The position numbers and the translations under genes were made by a program. The notes below the pieces were generated by a model that searched no databases, was not told the origin of the DNA, and saw only the letters and a program-made list of their open reading frames with translations. DNA of 47,864 nt, taken from Anaerolineaceae bacterium (lineage in GTDB: Bacteria; Chloroflexota; Anaerolineae; Anaerolineales; Anaerolineaceae). The first letter of the stretch is position 1, and every line of letters starts with the position of its first letter. Shown here in pieces: positions 34,589-43,018 of the stretch. The stretch lies in contig JAHYJK010000009.1 of the NCBI GenBank assembly GCA_019429225.1, positions 1 through 47,864 on the forward strand, in the 5' to 3' direction.

Positions 34589-35350
34589 ATGACAGATTAT
34601 TCTTTGTATATTCCAGAAAGTGCGATGGCAATTGTTGCTCATCCTGATGATATTGAATTTTCCTGTGCTGGAACATTAGCACGTTGGGCCAAAGCAGGCA
34701 CACGAGTGGGTTATTTATTATGCACCAGTGGGGATGTAGGTATCGCTACCCCAGGAATGACCCGTGAAAAAGCAGCAAAAATCCGAGAAGCGGAAGCCAG
34801 AATTGCTGCAGATATCGCTGGAGCAAAAGAAATCGTTTTTCTGGGTGAACCAGATGGTTTATTGCAGGCTACCCTGGAATTACGGAAGAAAATTGTTCGG
34901 GAAATCCGCAGGTTTCAACCGGAGGTGGTCCTAACAGGGGATCCTACTGTGGTTTTTGCCAGTGAATATTACATCAATCACCCTGACCATAGAGCAGCGG
35001 CAACTGCTGCTTTGGATGCTGTCTTCCCGGCAGCCGGACAACCGAATCTTTTTCAGGAATTGGAAGATGAAGGATTGCGTGCTCATAAAACCCGCAAGGT
35101 CTTTATTTACGGACAACAACAATCTGAGCTTTACCTCAGTATTGACGAAACCATGGAAACAAAGTTATCGGCTTTACGGGCACATAAGAGTCAGTTCCCC
35201 CAATGGGATCCTGGTGAGCGTGTAAAACAATGGGCATCCGAACGAGCGAAAGATAAAGGAATGCAATATGCAGAAGCATTCCGAGTCATTACGTTAGAGG
35301 ATGATGAAACCTGGGAACGATTACGACATACACAAAACGGTATAGGCTGA
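34589..35350 (+). CDS. PIG-L/LmbE-family deacetylase
   Basis: This 253-residue protein has the zinc motif AHPDD (17-21) and the later NHPDHRAA, so all usual metal ligands of the N-acetylglucosaminyl deacetylase family are present. Members act on GlcNAc-inositol, GlcNAc-malate (BshB) or antibiotic sugars. The substrate cannot be told here, though a thiol-cofactor or glycan role is usual. No partner glycosyltransferase is adjacent. It is convergent with the LCP gene. Confidence 0.93.
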   Translation: MTDYSLYIPESAMAIVAHPDDIEFSCAGTLARWAKAGTRVGYLLCTSGDVGIATPGMTREKAAKIREAEARIAADIAGAKEIVFLGEPDGLLQATLELRKKIVREIRRFQPEVVLTGDPTVVFASEYYINHPDHRAAATAALDAVFPAAGQPNLFQELEDEGLRAHKTRKVFIYGQQQSELYLSIDETMETKLSALRAHKSQFPQWDPGERVKQWASERAKDKGMQYAEAFRVITLEDDETWERLRHTQNGIG

Positions 35351-35360
35351 TTTTTACGTT

Positions 35361-36401
35361 TTATTCTCCAAACATCTCCAATAACAATGGATTAATCATT
35401 TCCCAGTTAGGTATGAGGATATTAGCTCCATCTGCAGTGATGGTGGGATAGACCATCTCACGGGTTATGGTTTGACTGTTGATCGTATCTGAGATGATAG
35501 CCCGTACCAATGCAACGCCTAATCGCGGGATTTCGAAAAATGGGACATTCGTATTGACTGCCTGTAAACCGGTCGTAATGATGAATGGGATCCTTGGCCA
35601 GGCGAGTGGATTGAGCATTTGTTTAACTGCGGCTTTTAGCATCATTTGCCCGCGCTGCATTCTAAAGAAATCATCACTACTCTGACGATCTCTCACAAAT
35701 GCCAGTGCCTGGTCACCATCCAGTTGATAGGTTCCAGGTTCATAACCCGACATGGGCTCTTGAATTTCAATCTTGATGCCGCCCATAGCATTGACGATAT
35801 CTTTAAAACCGTCAAAATTGAAACGGACGTAATAATTAACAGATATTCCAAAATTATCACGAACCGTTTGCACTGCAGCATCAGGTCCAGTGCCGGCAAG
35901 GTTTGCTTCAGCAAAGAAATGAGCCGTGTTAATGCGGTTCTCACCAAAATTCGGAATATTTACCCACAGATCACGGGGGATTGATAATAAATTGACATCC
36001 GGCTTAAGGGGAATCACACTCAATAGCATTATCGTGTCAGTTCTACCAACAAATGTTCCTTCTGGTGATCGATCGACACCCAGGATCAGTACATTGGTGC
36101 GGTAGGGAAATAGTAAAAAGCCAATGATGATGGCCAGTAGCGGAATTATCAATCCCCAAACACAACAACCACAACCTTTTCGCTTCTTCTTCGGTTGAAT
36201 CTCGGGTTCACGTTGCAATGGTAACCGGGAATTGGAAAATTGAATGGGTTGATAATTGGCATTTTTATCATCATGAAAAATCGGCTGTGTATTCGCGAAT
36301 GTTTCCATGGGTTGGGTCACATCCAACGACCGATCTCTTTGCTTTCGGATGGGTTGTGTATCTTCTTCAGAAAAATTTATATGTGGATTATTTTTATCCA
36401 T
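35361..36401 (-). CDS. LytR-CpsA-Psr (LCP) family protein
   Basis: LCP enzymes transfer glycopolymers from lipid carriers to the cell wall. The 346-residue protein has a polar cytoplasmic N-terminus rich in Gln/Asn (about 85 residues), a Cys-rich KRKGCGCCVWG stretch at the membrane face, one helix, and the LCP domain with NVLILGVDRS, RTDTIMLLSV, LSIPRDLWV and FVRDRQSSDDFFRMQRGQ, including the catalytic arginines. I prefer the ATG at 36401 to the GTG at 36413, because GGAG overlaps the latter. It is a cell-wall gene, in line with the sortase. Confidence 0.92.
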   Translation of the reverse strand: MDKNNPHINFSEEDTQPIRKQRDRSLDVTQPMETFANTQPIFHDDKNANYQPIQFSNSRLPLQREPEIQPKKKRKGCGCCVWGLIIPLLAIIIGFLLFPYRTNVLILGVDRSPEGTFVGRTDTIMLLSVIPLKPDVNLLSIPRDLWVNIPNFGENRINTAHFFAEANLAGTGPDAAVQTVRDNFGISVNYYVRFNFDGFKDIVNAMGGIKIEIQEPMSGYEPGTYQLDGDQALAFVRDRQSSDDFFRMQRGQMMLKAAVKQMLNPLAWPRIPFIITTGLQAVNTNVPFFEIPRLGVALVRAIISDTINSQTITREMVYPTITADGANILIPNWEMINPLLLEMFGE

Positions 36402-36499
36402 CGTTTTCGTCACTCCAAATTTGTGTTGACAATGATTATAACCGGATTCAAAGTGGAAGAAACCGATAGGATTCTTTTATCAAGAGTTAACAAAAAAAC

Positions 36500-36528
36500 T
36501 TGACAATAAAGGTAAAGTTAGATAGAAT
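36500..36528 (+). promoter_or_regulatory. Promoter of the csoR-copZ-copA operon
   Basis: TTGACA (36500-36505) and TAGAAT (36523-36528) are 17 bases apart, an almost ideal sigma70-type promoter, with the copper operator directly downstream. Confidence 0.8.
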
Positions 36529-36532
36529 AAAT

Positions 36533-36558
36533 TATCCCCCCCCTATGGGGAGGGGGTA
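36533..36558. promoter_or_regulatory. CsoR-type copper operator
   Basis: A C8 run, TAT, then GGGG-A-GGGGG bounded by TA is the G/C-tract inverted repeat bound by CsoR-family repressors. It covers the expected transcription start, so repression without Cu(I) is expected. Inferred from pattern. Confidence 0.8.
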
Positions 36559-36568
36559 AGGAGATAAG

Positions 36569-36841
36569 ATGCACGACCATAAAGAAACAATTCAAAGACT
36601 AAAAATCGCTGAAGGACATCTCCGGGGTGTTCAGCGCATGGTCGAGGAGGATGCGTATTGTATTGATATCATTCGCCAAATTCAGGCAGTCCAATCCTCG
36701 TTAAATAAAATTAGCACCAGGATTCTCGAAGGACACTTACATTCATGTCTGATCACCGCTGTTAAAGGTGATGATCCAAATGAGAGAGAACGGGTGTTGT
36801 TGGAAATTACCGAGGTTTTTGAAGCAGCAACCAAAGTTTAA
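36569..36841 (+). CDS. csoR: CsoR-family copper-sensing repressor
   Basis: The protein has 90 residues in the all-helical CsoR/RcnR fold. Cys31, His56 and Cys60 reproduce the Cys-His-Cys copper site spacing (25 and 4) of CsoR, which favours copper over nickel. AAGGAG precedes the ATG. Its binding-site-like G/C tract lies just upstream, and copZ and copA follow, so it controls its own copper-efflux operon. Confidence 0.94.
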   Translation: MHDHKETIQRLKIAEGHLRGVQRMVEEDAYCIDIIRQIQAVQSSLNKISTRILEGHLHSCLITAVKGDDPNERERVLLEITEVFEAATKV

Positions 36842-36856
36842 AAAATAGGAGATCAA

Positions 36857-37063
36857 ATGACTGAAATCACATTTAACGTACCCAATATTTCTTGTGGACA
36901 TTGTGTCCATACCATACAAACCGAATTAGTAGATTTAGAAGGTGTTAAGCAAGTAGTTGCTTCCGCGCAAACCAAACAGGTAACTGTCTCATTTGAACAA
37001 CCTGCGGATACCGGTAAAATCAAAGCATTGTTGGCAGAAATCAATTATCCTGCGGCTGATTAG
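36857..37063 (+). CDS. copZ: Copper chaperone, CopZ-like
   Basis: This single heavy-metal-associated domain of 68 residues has the Cu(I) motif ISCGHC (Cys13, Cys16) in the first loop and the expected ferredoxin-like pattern. It should deliver Cu(I) to the copper ATPase next door or to CsoR. The ribosome site is AGGAG. The gaps to csoR (15 bases) and copA (53 bases) suit an operon. Confidence 0.93.
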   Translation: MTEITFNVPNISCGHCVHTIQTELVDLEGVKQVVASAQTKQVTVSFEQPADTGKIKALLAEINYPAAD

Positions 37064-37116
37064 GTTTTAGAGAAAGTTTCACCAGAGTTTGAAGATCATC
37101 ATGAAAGGAATATTTA

Positions 37117-39546
37117 ATGGCTGAGTCAAAGCATGTTGTATTACCCATCACAGGAATGACTTGCGCAAATTGTGTCGCTTCTGTAGAACGAAATATTAAG
37201 AAAGAAAAGGGGATTAATTCTGCTATCGTGAATCTCTCTTCAGAGCGAGCGACGGTTGTTTATGATCCCACTCTGGTGAAACTCCCCATAATCTTACAGC
37301 GTGTAGAACGTGCAGGTTATGGGGTCGCAACGGGTGAGGCAGATCTATTCGTCCAGGGTATGAGCGATGACAATGACGCCAGACGTCTCGAAAAAGCCTT
37401 ATCCGCTCAGGAAGGTGTACTAAATAGCAGTGTAATTTATTCAGCTGAAAAGGCAAAGGTTACTTATATTCCAACCATAATCAGCCAGCAGGACTTACGA
37501 AAAATTATCAAACAGGCTGGTTTTCAGGCAGTTGAAACCGGAGATTCTGCTGTCGATGCTGAAGCACAAGCCAGGGAAGCTGAAATTAATTATCAAAAAA
37601 AGATGCTGATCATCGGTCTGATCTTTACAATCCCACTCTTCATCTTTTCTATGGGATTGGACCTGGGCTTGATCAAAATAGATATGCATAGTAACTGGCC
37701 AAAATGGGTGATGTTTGCCCTGGCAACGCCGGTCCAGTTTTATGTCGGTAGGCAATACTACATTGGGGCATACAAATCTCTGCGTAATGGCTCCGCAAAC
37801 ATGGATGTACTGGTTGCCATGGGGTCCTCAGCTGCCTACCTGTACTCCATACCAATTGTCCTAGGTCTTTTGCCAGGTCATGTATATTTTGAAACCGCGG
37901 CTGTTATCATAACACTGATCAAACTGGGAAAGTATCTGGAAGCTAAGGCTAAGGGTCGAACTTCTGAAGCAATCAAAAAATTAATAAACCTAAGGGCAAC
38001 AACTGCGCGTGTTATCAGAGATGGAAAAGAAATCGAAATCCCAACCGATGAAGTAACCATTGGAGATTATGTTTTGGTACGTCCAGGTGAAAAAGTTCCG
38101 GTGGATGGTGTAGTGATTGAAGGCAAGAGCACCATTGATGAATCCATGTTGACGGGTGAATCAATGCCAGTAGATAAGAAACCTGGTGATATCGTTATTG
38201 GCGCAACATTAAATAAAGTTGGACTCATTCGATTTGAAGCAACCAAGGTAGGCAAAGAAACAGCTCTGGCACAAATCATAAAATTAGTTGAAGAAGCGCA
38301 GGGTAGCAAAGCTCCCATCCAGAAATTGGTTGATAAAATTTCGTCTGTATTCGTACCGATAGTGATTGGCATTGCTGTCGTTACTTTCCTGGTGTGGTTT
38401 TTTGCTGTTCCTCCTGTGGCAGATGCAGAAATATCACAATTCACACGAGCGTTGATCAAGATGATTGCAGTGCTGGTTATAGCCTGTCCCTGTGCCATGG
38501 GATTGGCGACTCCAACAGCGGTTATGGTTGGCACAGGGCTCGGAGCTGAACATGGCATTCTGTTTAAATCCAGTGAAGCACTGGAACGTGCAGGAAAACT
38601 GGATGTGGTCGTTCTGGATAAGACCGGTACCATTACTCGCGGTCAACCTGCGGTTACCGATATTCTTGTTAAGAATTTTCCAGCGGGAGAAGAAGAAATA
38701 TTAAGGCTGGCTGCATCCGTAGAAAAAGGGAGTGAACATCCACTGGGTGAAGCCATTCTGACCGAAGCAAACCAGAGAGGACTTCTCCTCAGCGATCCGC
38801 AAGGGTTTCAGGCGCAGGTAGGATCTGGCGTCACAGCGGAAGTGGATGGAAAAAGAATAGCGGTGGGCAACCTGCGAATGGCAAAAGAGATGAATTGGCA
38901 GATTGATGAATTGCAAACTGATATTCAAAAATTACAGGATGAAGCCAAGACCGTCATGCTGGTTGCGATTGGTGATGTAGTGTATGGATGTATCGCTGTG
39001 GCGGATATGATTAAGTCTGGATCTAAAGAAGCCATTGATGCATTGAAGGCAATGAACTTAACAACAGTCATGATCACTGGTGACAATCTACAGACAGCAA
39101 ATGCAGTAGCTCAGCAGGTTCATCTGGATCAAATAATTGCAGAAGTATTGCCTGCTGATAAAATTGAGAAAGTAAAACAGTTGCAAAAGGATGGCGCAGT
39201 AGTAGCCATGGTAGGAGATGGCATTAATGACGCCCCAGCCCTGGCGCAAGCGGATGTTGGTATGGCAATAGGCACCGGTACAGATGTTGCTATGGCTTCC
39301 GCTCCTGTGGTTTTGATGGGTGGAGATCTAAACGGCGTTCCAAAAGCGATTCGTTTATCTCGTTTGACACTATCGACCATAAAACAGAATTTGTTCTGGG
39401 CGTTTATCTATAACATTCTCCTGATTCCTGCGGCAGCTATGGGATATTTAAATCCAATGTTGGCAGCTGGGGCGATGGCATTCAGCAGTGTGTTTGTTGT
39501 CACCAATAGCTTACGCTTGCGCCGGAAAAAACTGACTGTTCACTAA
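37117..39546 (+). CDS. copA: Copper-exporting P1B-type ATPase
   Basis: The 809-residue protein has an N-terminal metal-binding domain with GMTCANC (Cys16, Cys19). A second ferredoxin-like domain follows (about 68-138), in which the same loop reads GMSDDND, so both cysteines are lost. Eight membrane helices come next, with the CPC motif (457-459), phosphorylated Asp501 in [13 protein letters not shown] with the class-typical His-Pro, and [10 protein letters not shown]. It pumps Cu(I) out of the cell. Its stop codon overlaps that of the convergent LRR gene by four bases. Confidence 0.96.
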   Translation: MAESKHVVLPITGMTCANCVASVERNIKKEKGINSAIVNLSSERATVVYDPTLVKLPIILQRVERAGYGVATGEADLFVQGMSDDNDARRLEKALSAQEGVLNSSVIYSAEKAKVTYIPTIISQQDLRKIIKQAGFQAVETGDSAVDAEAQAREAEINYQKKMLIIGLIFTIPLFIFSMGLDLGLIKIDMHSNWPKWVMFALATPVQFYVGRQYYIGAYKSLRNGSANMDVLVAMGSSAAYLYSIPIVLGLLPGHVYFETAAVIITLIKLGKYLEAKAKGRTSEAIKKLINLRATTARVIRDGKEIEIPTDEVTIGDYVLVRPGEKVPVDGVVIEGKSTIDESMLTGESMPVDKKPGDIVIGATLNKVGLIRFEATKVGKETALAQIIKLVEEAQGSKAPIQKLVDKISSVFVPIVIGIAVVTFLVWFFAVPPVADAEISQFTRALIKMIAVLVIACPCAMGLATPTAVMVGTGLGAEHGILFKSSEALERAGKLDVVVLDKTGTITRGQPAVTDILVKNFPAGEEEILRLAASVEKGSEHPLGEAILTEANQRGLLLSDPQGFQAQVGSGVTAEVDGKRIAVGNLRMAKEMNWQIDELQTDIQKLQDEAKTVMLVAIGDVVYGCIAVADMIKSGSKEAIDALKAMNLTTVMITGDNLQTANAVAQQVHLDQIIAEVLPADKIEKVKQLQKDGAVVAMVGDGINDAPALAQADVGMAIGTGTDVAMASAPVVLMGGDLNGVPKAIRLSRLTLSTIKQNLFWAFIYNILLIPAAAMGYLNPMLAAGAMAFSSVFVVTNSLRLRRKKLTVH

Positions 39547-40067
39547 CGGCGAATAACCAAATCCCGGCGCTCAATCTTTCTTAATGCAGCATGCGTGATT
39601 TTTGGAATTCCCCGCAGATATAGTTCCTCTAATCGCCGCATATCCCCGAGTTTTTTGATACTCAAATCAGTCAGACGGGTGCAGTAACTTAGATCAAGGT
39701 AGCGTATATTGCGCATTTGGATGATGGGATCTATACCATAATCGTTCAATCCACAGGCACTCAGGTTGAGGTGAGAAATTTGCATCAGTAAAGGAATAAA
39801 ACGCATTCCTTTATTACCAACATTGCGGTTTTCGGAAAGGTTGAATGAAAATAGGCCATCCACATTCTGAATTTCTTCGATCAAGCCTTTGATTGTTTCA
39901 TCTTTCAAATTTTTAATGCTAATTTCCGCTATCATGTCGACGGGAATATCAAAAAATCCAGGTCCTTCACCTAATTTAACCCAGTCTGAATCTATCTGGT
40001 TGGCTGGTTTGATCAGTATTTCTATGGGATAACTTGTTTCGATGCGACGATTTGGTTGTTCATTCAT
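39543..40067 (-). CDS. Leucine-rich-repeat protein, unknown role
   Basis: This 174-residue protein has about 70 N-terminal residues without a clear match, followed by four or five leucine-rich repeats ([44 protein letters not shown]). These resemble the cysteine-containing / AMN1-type repeats more than the bacterial SDS22 kind. No signal peptide or membrane helix, so probably a cytoplasmic protein-binding module. It is tail to tail with copA, overlapping by four bases. Confidence 0.82.
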   Translation of the reverse strand: MNEQPNRRIETSYPIEILIKPANQIDSDWVKLGEGPGFFDIPVDMIAEISIKNLKDETIKGLIEEIQNVDGLFSFNLSENRNVGNKGMRFIPLLMQISHLNLSACGLNDYGIDPIIQMRNIRYLDLSYCTRLTDLSIKKLGDMRRLEELYLRGIPKITHAALRKIERRDLVIRR

Positions 40068-40113
40068 ACTGGCATTTTATCATATTTGAAATTTCTACTT
40101 GAATCAGAATAAA

Positions 40114-40147
40114 AAACACATCCAGTTATTATTAGCTGGATGTGTTT
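40114..40147 (-). terminator. Terminator of the aldolase gene
   Basis: The 12-bp stem (40114-40125 with 40136-40147; inner arms CATCCAG/CTGGATG) has a 10-base loop. On the minus strand it is followed by a T-run. It lies 17 bases after the fba stop. Confidence 0.92.
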
Positions 40148-40163
40148 CGTAATTGAATAGGGT

Positions 40164-41111
40164 CTATTTCAAGAATTTTTTGATTTCCGGAATTTGCCCG
40201 GCACTTCCTAATTTCTGATTCTTATCCGCAATAAATTTTGCATATTCTGCCATGAAAACTTTTCCTGGTGGACGAAGATCAAAATTTTCCGGGTGTTCCA
40301 GGAAATATTCGCGATGAACACGAGTCCAAACCAGACGGCCATCAGTATCAATATTGATTTTGGTAACACCCAGTTCTGCAGCCCGTTTGAATTGTCGATC
40401 ATCAACACCTTTGGCACCCATTAGCTTGCCACCTGCTTTGTTTATGCGTTCAACTTCTTCCTGTGGAACTGAACTGGAACCATGCATGACCAAAGGAAAT
40501 CCAGGTAATCGTTTTTGGATTTCGGATAACACATCAAAGCGTAATGCCTGTGTTCCGGAGAACTTGAAAGCTCCATGGCTTGTCCCGATTGCACAGGCTA
40601 AAGAGTCCACACCTGTACGTTCAACAAATTCTTTCGCCTGGTCGGGATCGGTTAATTTTGCATCAGCTTCATCGACAGCAACATGTTCTTCCACGCCACC
40701 CAATTGTCCTAATTCTGCTTCCACCACAATACCCTTAGCGTGAGCAGCATCCACAACACGTTTGGTAATCGCAATGTTCTCGTCAAATGGCTCATGACTG
40801 GCATCGATCATCACTGAGCTATAAAAACCACTCTCAATGCAGTCGTAACAGGTTTGTTCATCGCCATGGTCAAGATGTACAGCAAAGATTGCATCCGGGA
40901 AAATTACATCCGCTGCGCGAATGATTGATTCGAGGACGAATTTATCTGTGTATGAACGTGCCCCTTTACTGATTTGAATAATAAAAGGCGCTTCCGATTC
41001 AACACAACCCCGGAACAAACCCATTGTCTGTTCTACATTGTTGATATTGTAAGCACCTATTGCATATTTTCCATATGCTAAGTCGAATAATTTCTTGGTC
41101 GTTACAATCAT
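40164..41111 (-). CDS. fba: Class II fructose-bisphosphate aldolase
   Basis: It splits fructose 1,6-bisphosphate in glycolysis, or the reverse in gluconeogenesis. Length 315 residues. Zinc and catalytic residues are seen in AVHLDHGD, VEAELGQLGG, IGTSHGAFKF, VMHGSSSVP and KINIDTDGRL. It resembles the class IIB/FbaA-like type; a tagatose-bisphosphate aldolase cannot be excluded. AAGGAG is 8 bases before the ATG. It is a single gene with its own terminator. Confidence 0.94.
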   Translation of the reverse strand: MIVTTKKLFDLAYGKYAIGAYNINNVEQTMGLFRGCVESEAPFIIQISKGARSYTDKFVLESIIRAADVIFPDAIFAVHLDHGDEQTCYDCIESGFYSSVMIDASHEPFDENIAITKRVVDAAHAKGIVVEAELGQLGGVEEHVAVDEADAKLTDPDQAKEFVERTGVDSLACAIGTSHGAFKFSGTQALRFDVLSEIQKRLPGFPLVMHGSSSVPQEEVERINKAGGKLMGAKGVDDRQFKRAAELGVTKINIDTDGRLVWTRVHREYFLEHPENFDLRPPGKVFMAEYAKFIADKNQKLGSAGQIPEIKKFLK

Positions 41112-41219
41112 AGGTATCTCCTTATAATATTTTATTGCTCATTATTTGCATTATTACACAGGTATTAACATTGTAAATCAATTGCCCAGGAAATTCCATT
41201 AAAAGTCGTTATTTATTCA

Positions 41220-42950
41220 TCATTCCATTTGTTTTATTTGTTTATCAAGATTTAGTAAATGAATTTGAAGTTGACTGAGCTCTTCGTTTACCTGATCTAA
41301 AGATTCTTTTTCAGACCGGACAAACCGGGTATAGGGAGCGATAGCAGCATTAATTCTTTCTAAACTGCGGTCCATTTCATGGTTAAATTGGGTGTTCAAT
41401 GTTGAAACCAATTGCTCACGAAGCATTTTTATTTTTTTGGTCAGTTCCAAATTGGCTTTTCTTCTTTTTGCTGGAATCACAAACAATCCCAATACGGCTA
41501 TAGCGCTCGCAACCAAAATACCGGTGACATCAGCAGCAAGGGAAGATGCCAGTACGGCAATCAATGTACCCAATCCCACCGCGCCAACCTCAATGGCTGC
41601 TGCAGCTGCAACTGCGTTTTGTGCACCTTCTGCTATGTTGGCTGCTTCGATTTGATGATCGTAACCGTCTACTACTCGTTTTGCCCGATTAGCAACACTT
41701 TCAATCAGATGTTCCCGATTATATTGGAAGCTTGTGTTCAAGTTATCACCCATGATTTTGCCTTGATGAGCATTTTTGCGTTTATCCAGATGGTCCAAAA
41801 CAGCTTGCCATTGGCGGAAATCTCTTTCAACCATCCAGTCAATGAGTTCCTGAATTTTTTCTTCAATTTGTTGAGGAACTTCAGCAATCACTTCGAGCTT
41901 GAATGCGTTTTGTATTTTTTCCTTCTTTAATAAATCCGGAATACGAGCAATTCTTAAATATTCTTCAAAGAAAATTTGTCCACGTTGTTCCATGGAATAG
42001 AGAATGTTTTCGATGTCTGCCATACGAAAATCAAAATCCTGACGCATATCTCCTTTATAGAAGCTCAATTGTCTTTCCACACTGCTAATGACGTCCCAAT
42101 CCTCATTAAGTAGCTCTAAACGGGATTGAATAACATCCGCATAACGTTGGTTAAGATTTAATCCAACTCCGATTGGATTGAGAAATTTCAAGCGAATTCT
42201 TTCGGTTTCATCTAGAGAATTCTGAATATGTTTTTCCAATTCTTCAAAATGACTGGCATGCCAGAGATGCGGATTTCCCTTTTTAGCCTGTAATGCCAGT
42301 CTTGAGCTGACAGAGAAGATGTCTGGTTGAATGCCTAGCAGTGAGCGCATATTTTCGGTGATGAAATTTTCCACCTGGTGAACTTCTTCGTCATTTTGTA
42401 AGAGATCTACTTTATTGAGCACCAGTACCAATTTCTTTCCCCAATCACGGATTTGTTGTAAAAAAGCCCTCTCGCTTTCTGAAAGGGGACGATCAGCAGA
42501 TGTTACAAATAAAACCAGGTCAGATCGTGGGATAAATTGACTGGTGATCTCTTCGTGTTTACGAACAATCGCATTGGTGCCTGGTGTATCGACAATACTG
42601 ATTTCTTTTAGCAGAGGAATTGGAGCTCCAATCTCTAGAATATTTTTTTCCGAAATCGTTTCCTGGTAATCTTCATGATAGCGAATAATATTGATTTGGG
42701 TTGTGGTGGGAGTAACCCCTTCTTTCAGTAAATTGTCCCCAAGTAAGGCATTGATAAATGAACTTTTTCCTGCATTGAATTCACCGACAATAACGAGCAG
42801 GAACAAATCATCAATTTGACGAATCGACTGACCGAGAGTTTCTAAATCGGCTTTGGATGCTCCAAAACTGACCAAAGCCATTTGTAGATCATTCAGGAGA
42901 TTTCTCTCAAGCGTCAATAAATCTTCTTGGTTTTGTTTGAGTATTCTCAT
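41220..42950 (-). CDS. Bacterial dynamin-like GTPase
   Basis: In 576 residues, the GTPase domain has P-loop GEFNAGKS (56-63), switch Thr in VTPTTTQIN, SIVDTPGTNAI and NKVDLL. Helical stalk regions follow, with a paired hydrophobic paddle (about 440-505, Ala/Gly-rich with VLASSLAADVTGILVASAIAVLGLFVIP) and a C-terminal coiled coil. Bacterial dynamins remodel or repair membranes and some act in phage defence. Many occur in pairs, but this one is alone. No defence genes are near it. Confidence 0.9.
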   Translation of the reverse strand: MRILKQNQEDLLTLERNLLNDLQMALVSFGASKADLETLGQSIRQIDDLFLLVIVGEFNAGKSSFINALLGDNLLKEGVTPTTTQINIIRYHEDYQETISEKNILEIGAPIPLLKEISIVDTPGTNAIVRKHEEITSQFIPRSDLVLFVTSADRPLSESERAFLQQIRDWGKKLVLVLNKVDLLQNDEEVHQVENFITENMRSLLGIQPDIFSVSSRLALQAKKGNPHLWHASHFEELEKHIQNSLDETERIRLKFLNPIGVGLNLNQRYADVIQSRLELLNEDWDVISSVERQLSFYKGDMRQDFDFRMADIENILYSMEQRGQIFFEEYLRIARIPDLLKKEKIQNAFKLEVIAEVPQQIEEKIQELIDWMVERDFRQWQAVLDHLDKRKNAHQGKIMGDNLNTSFQYNREHLIESVANRAKRVVDGYDHQIEAANIAEGAQNAVAAAAAIEVGAVGLGTLIAVLASSLAADVTGILVASAIAVLGLFVIPAKRRKANLELTKKIKMLREQLVSTLNTQFNHEMDRSLERINAAIAPYTRFVRSEKESLDQVNEELSQLQIHLLNLDKQIKQME

Positions 42951-43018
42951 TATTTATTCTCCATTACCCTATAGATCATACTCTTTGAGCGTAAAAAATA
43001 CCAGTTTTTTTAAAAATT

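Noticed and set aside
38067-38633. Long antisense open frame (188 codons) inside copA
   Set aside because: It is the reverse frame of conserved P-type ATPase coding sequence. The translation is low-complexity Ser/Thr/Ala and has no ribosome site.
41220-42950. Phage-defence system around the dynamin-like GTPase
   Set aside because: The flanking genes are an aldolase and a GGDEF protein; there is no second dynamin or defence gene, so a general membrane role is likelier.
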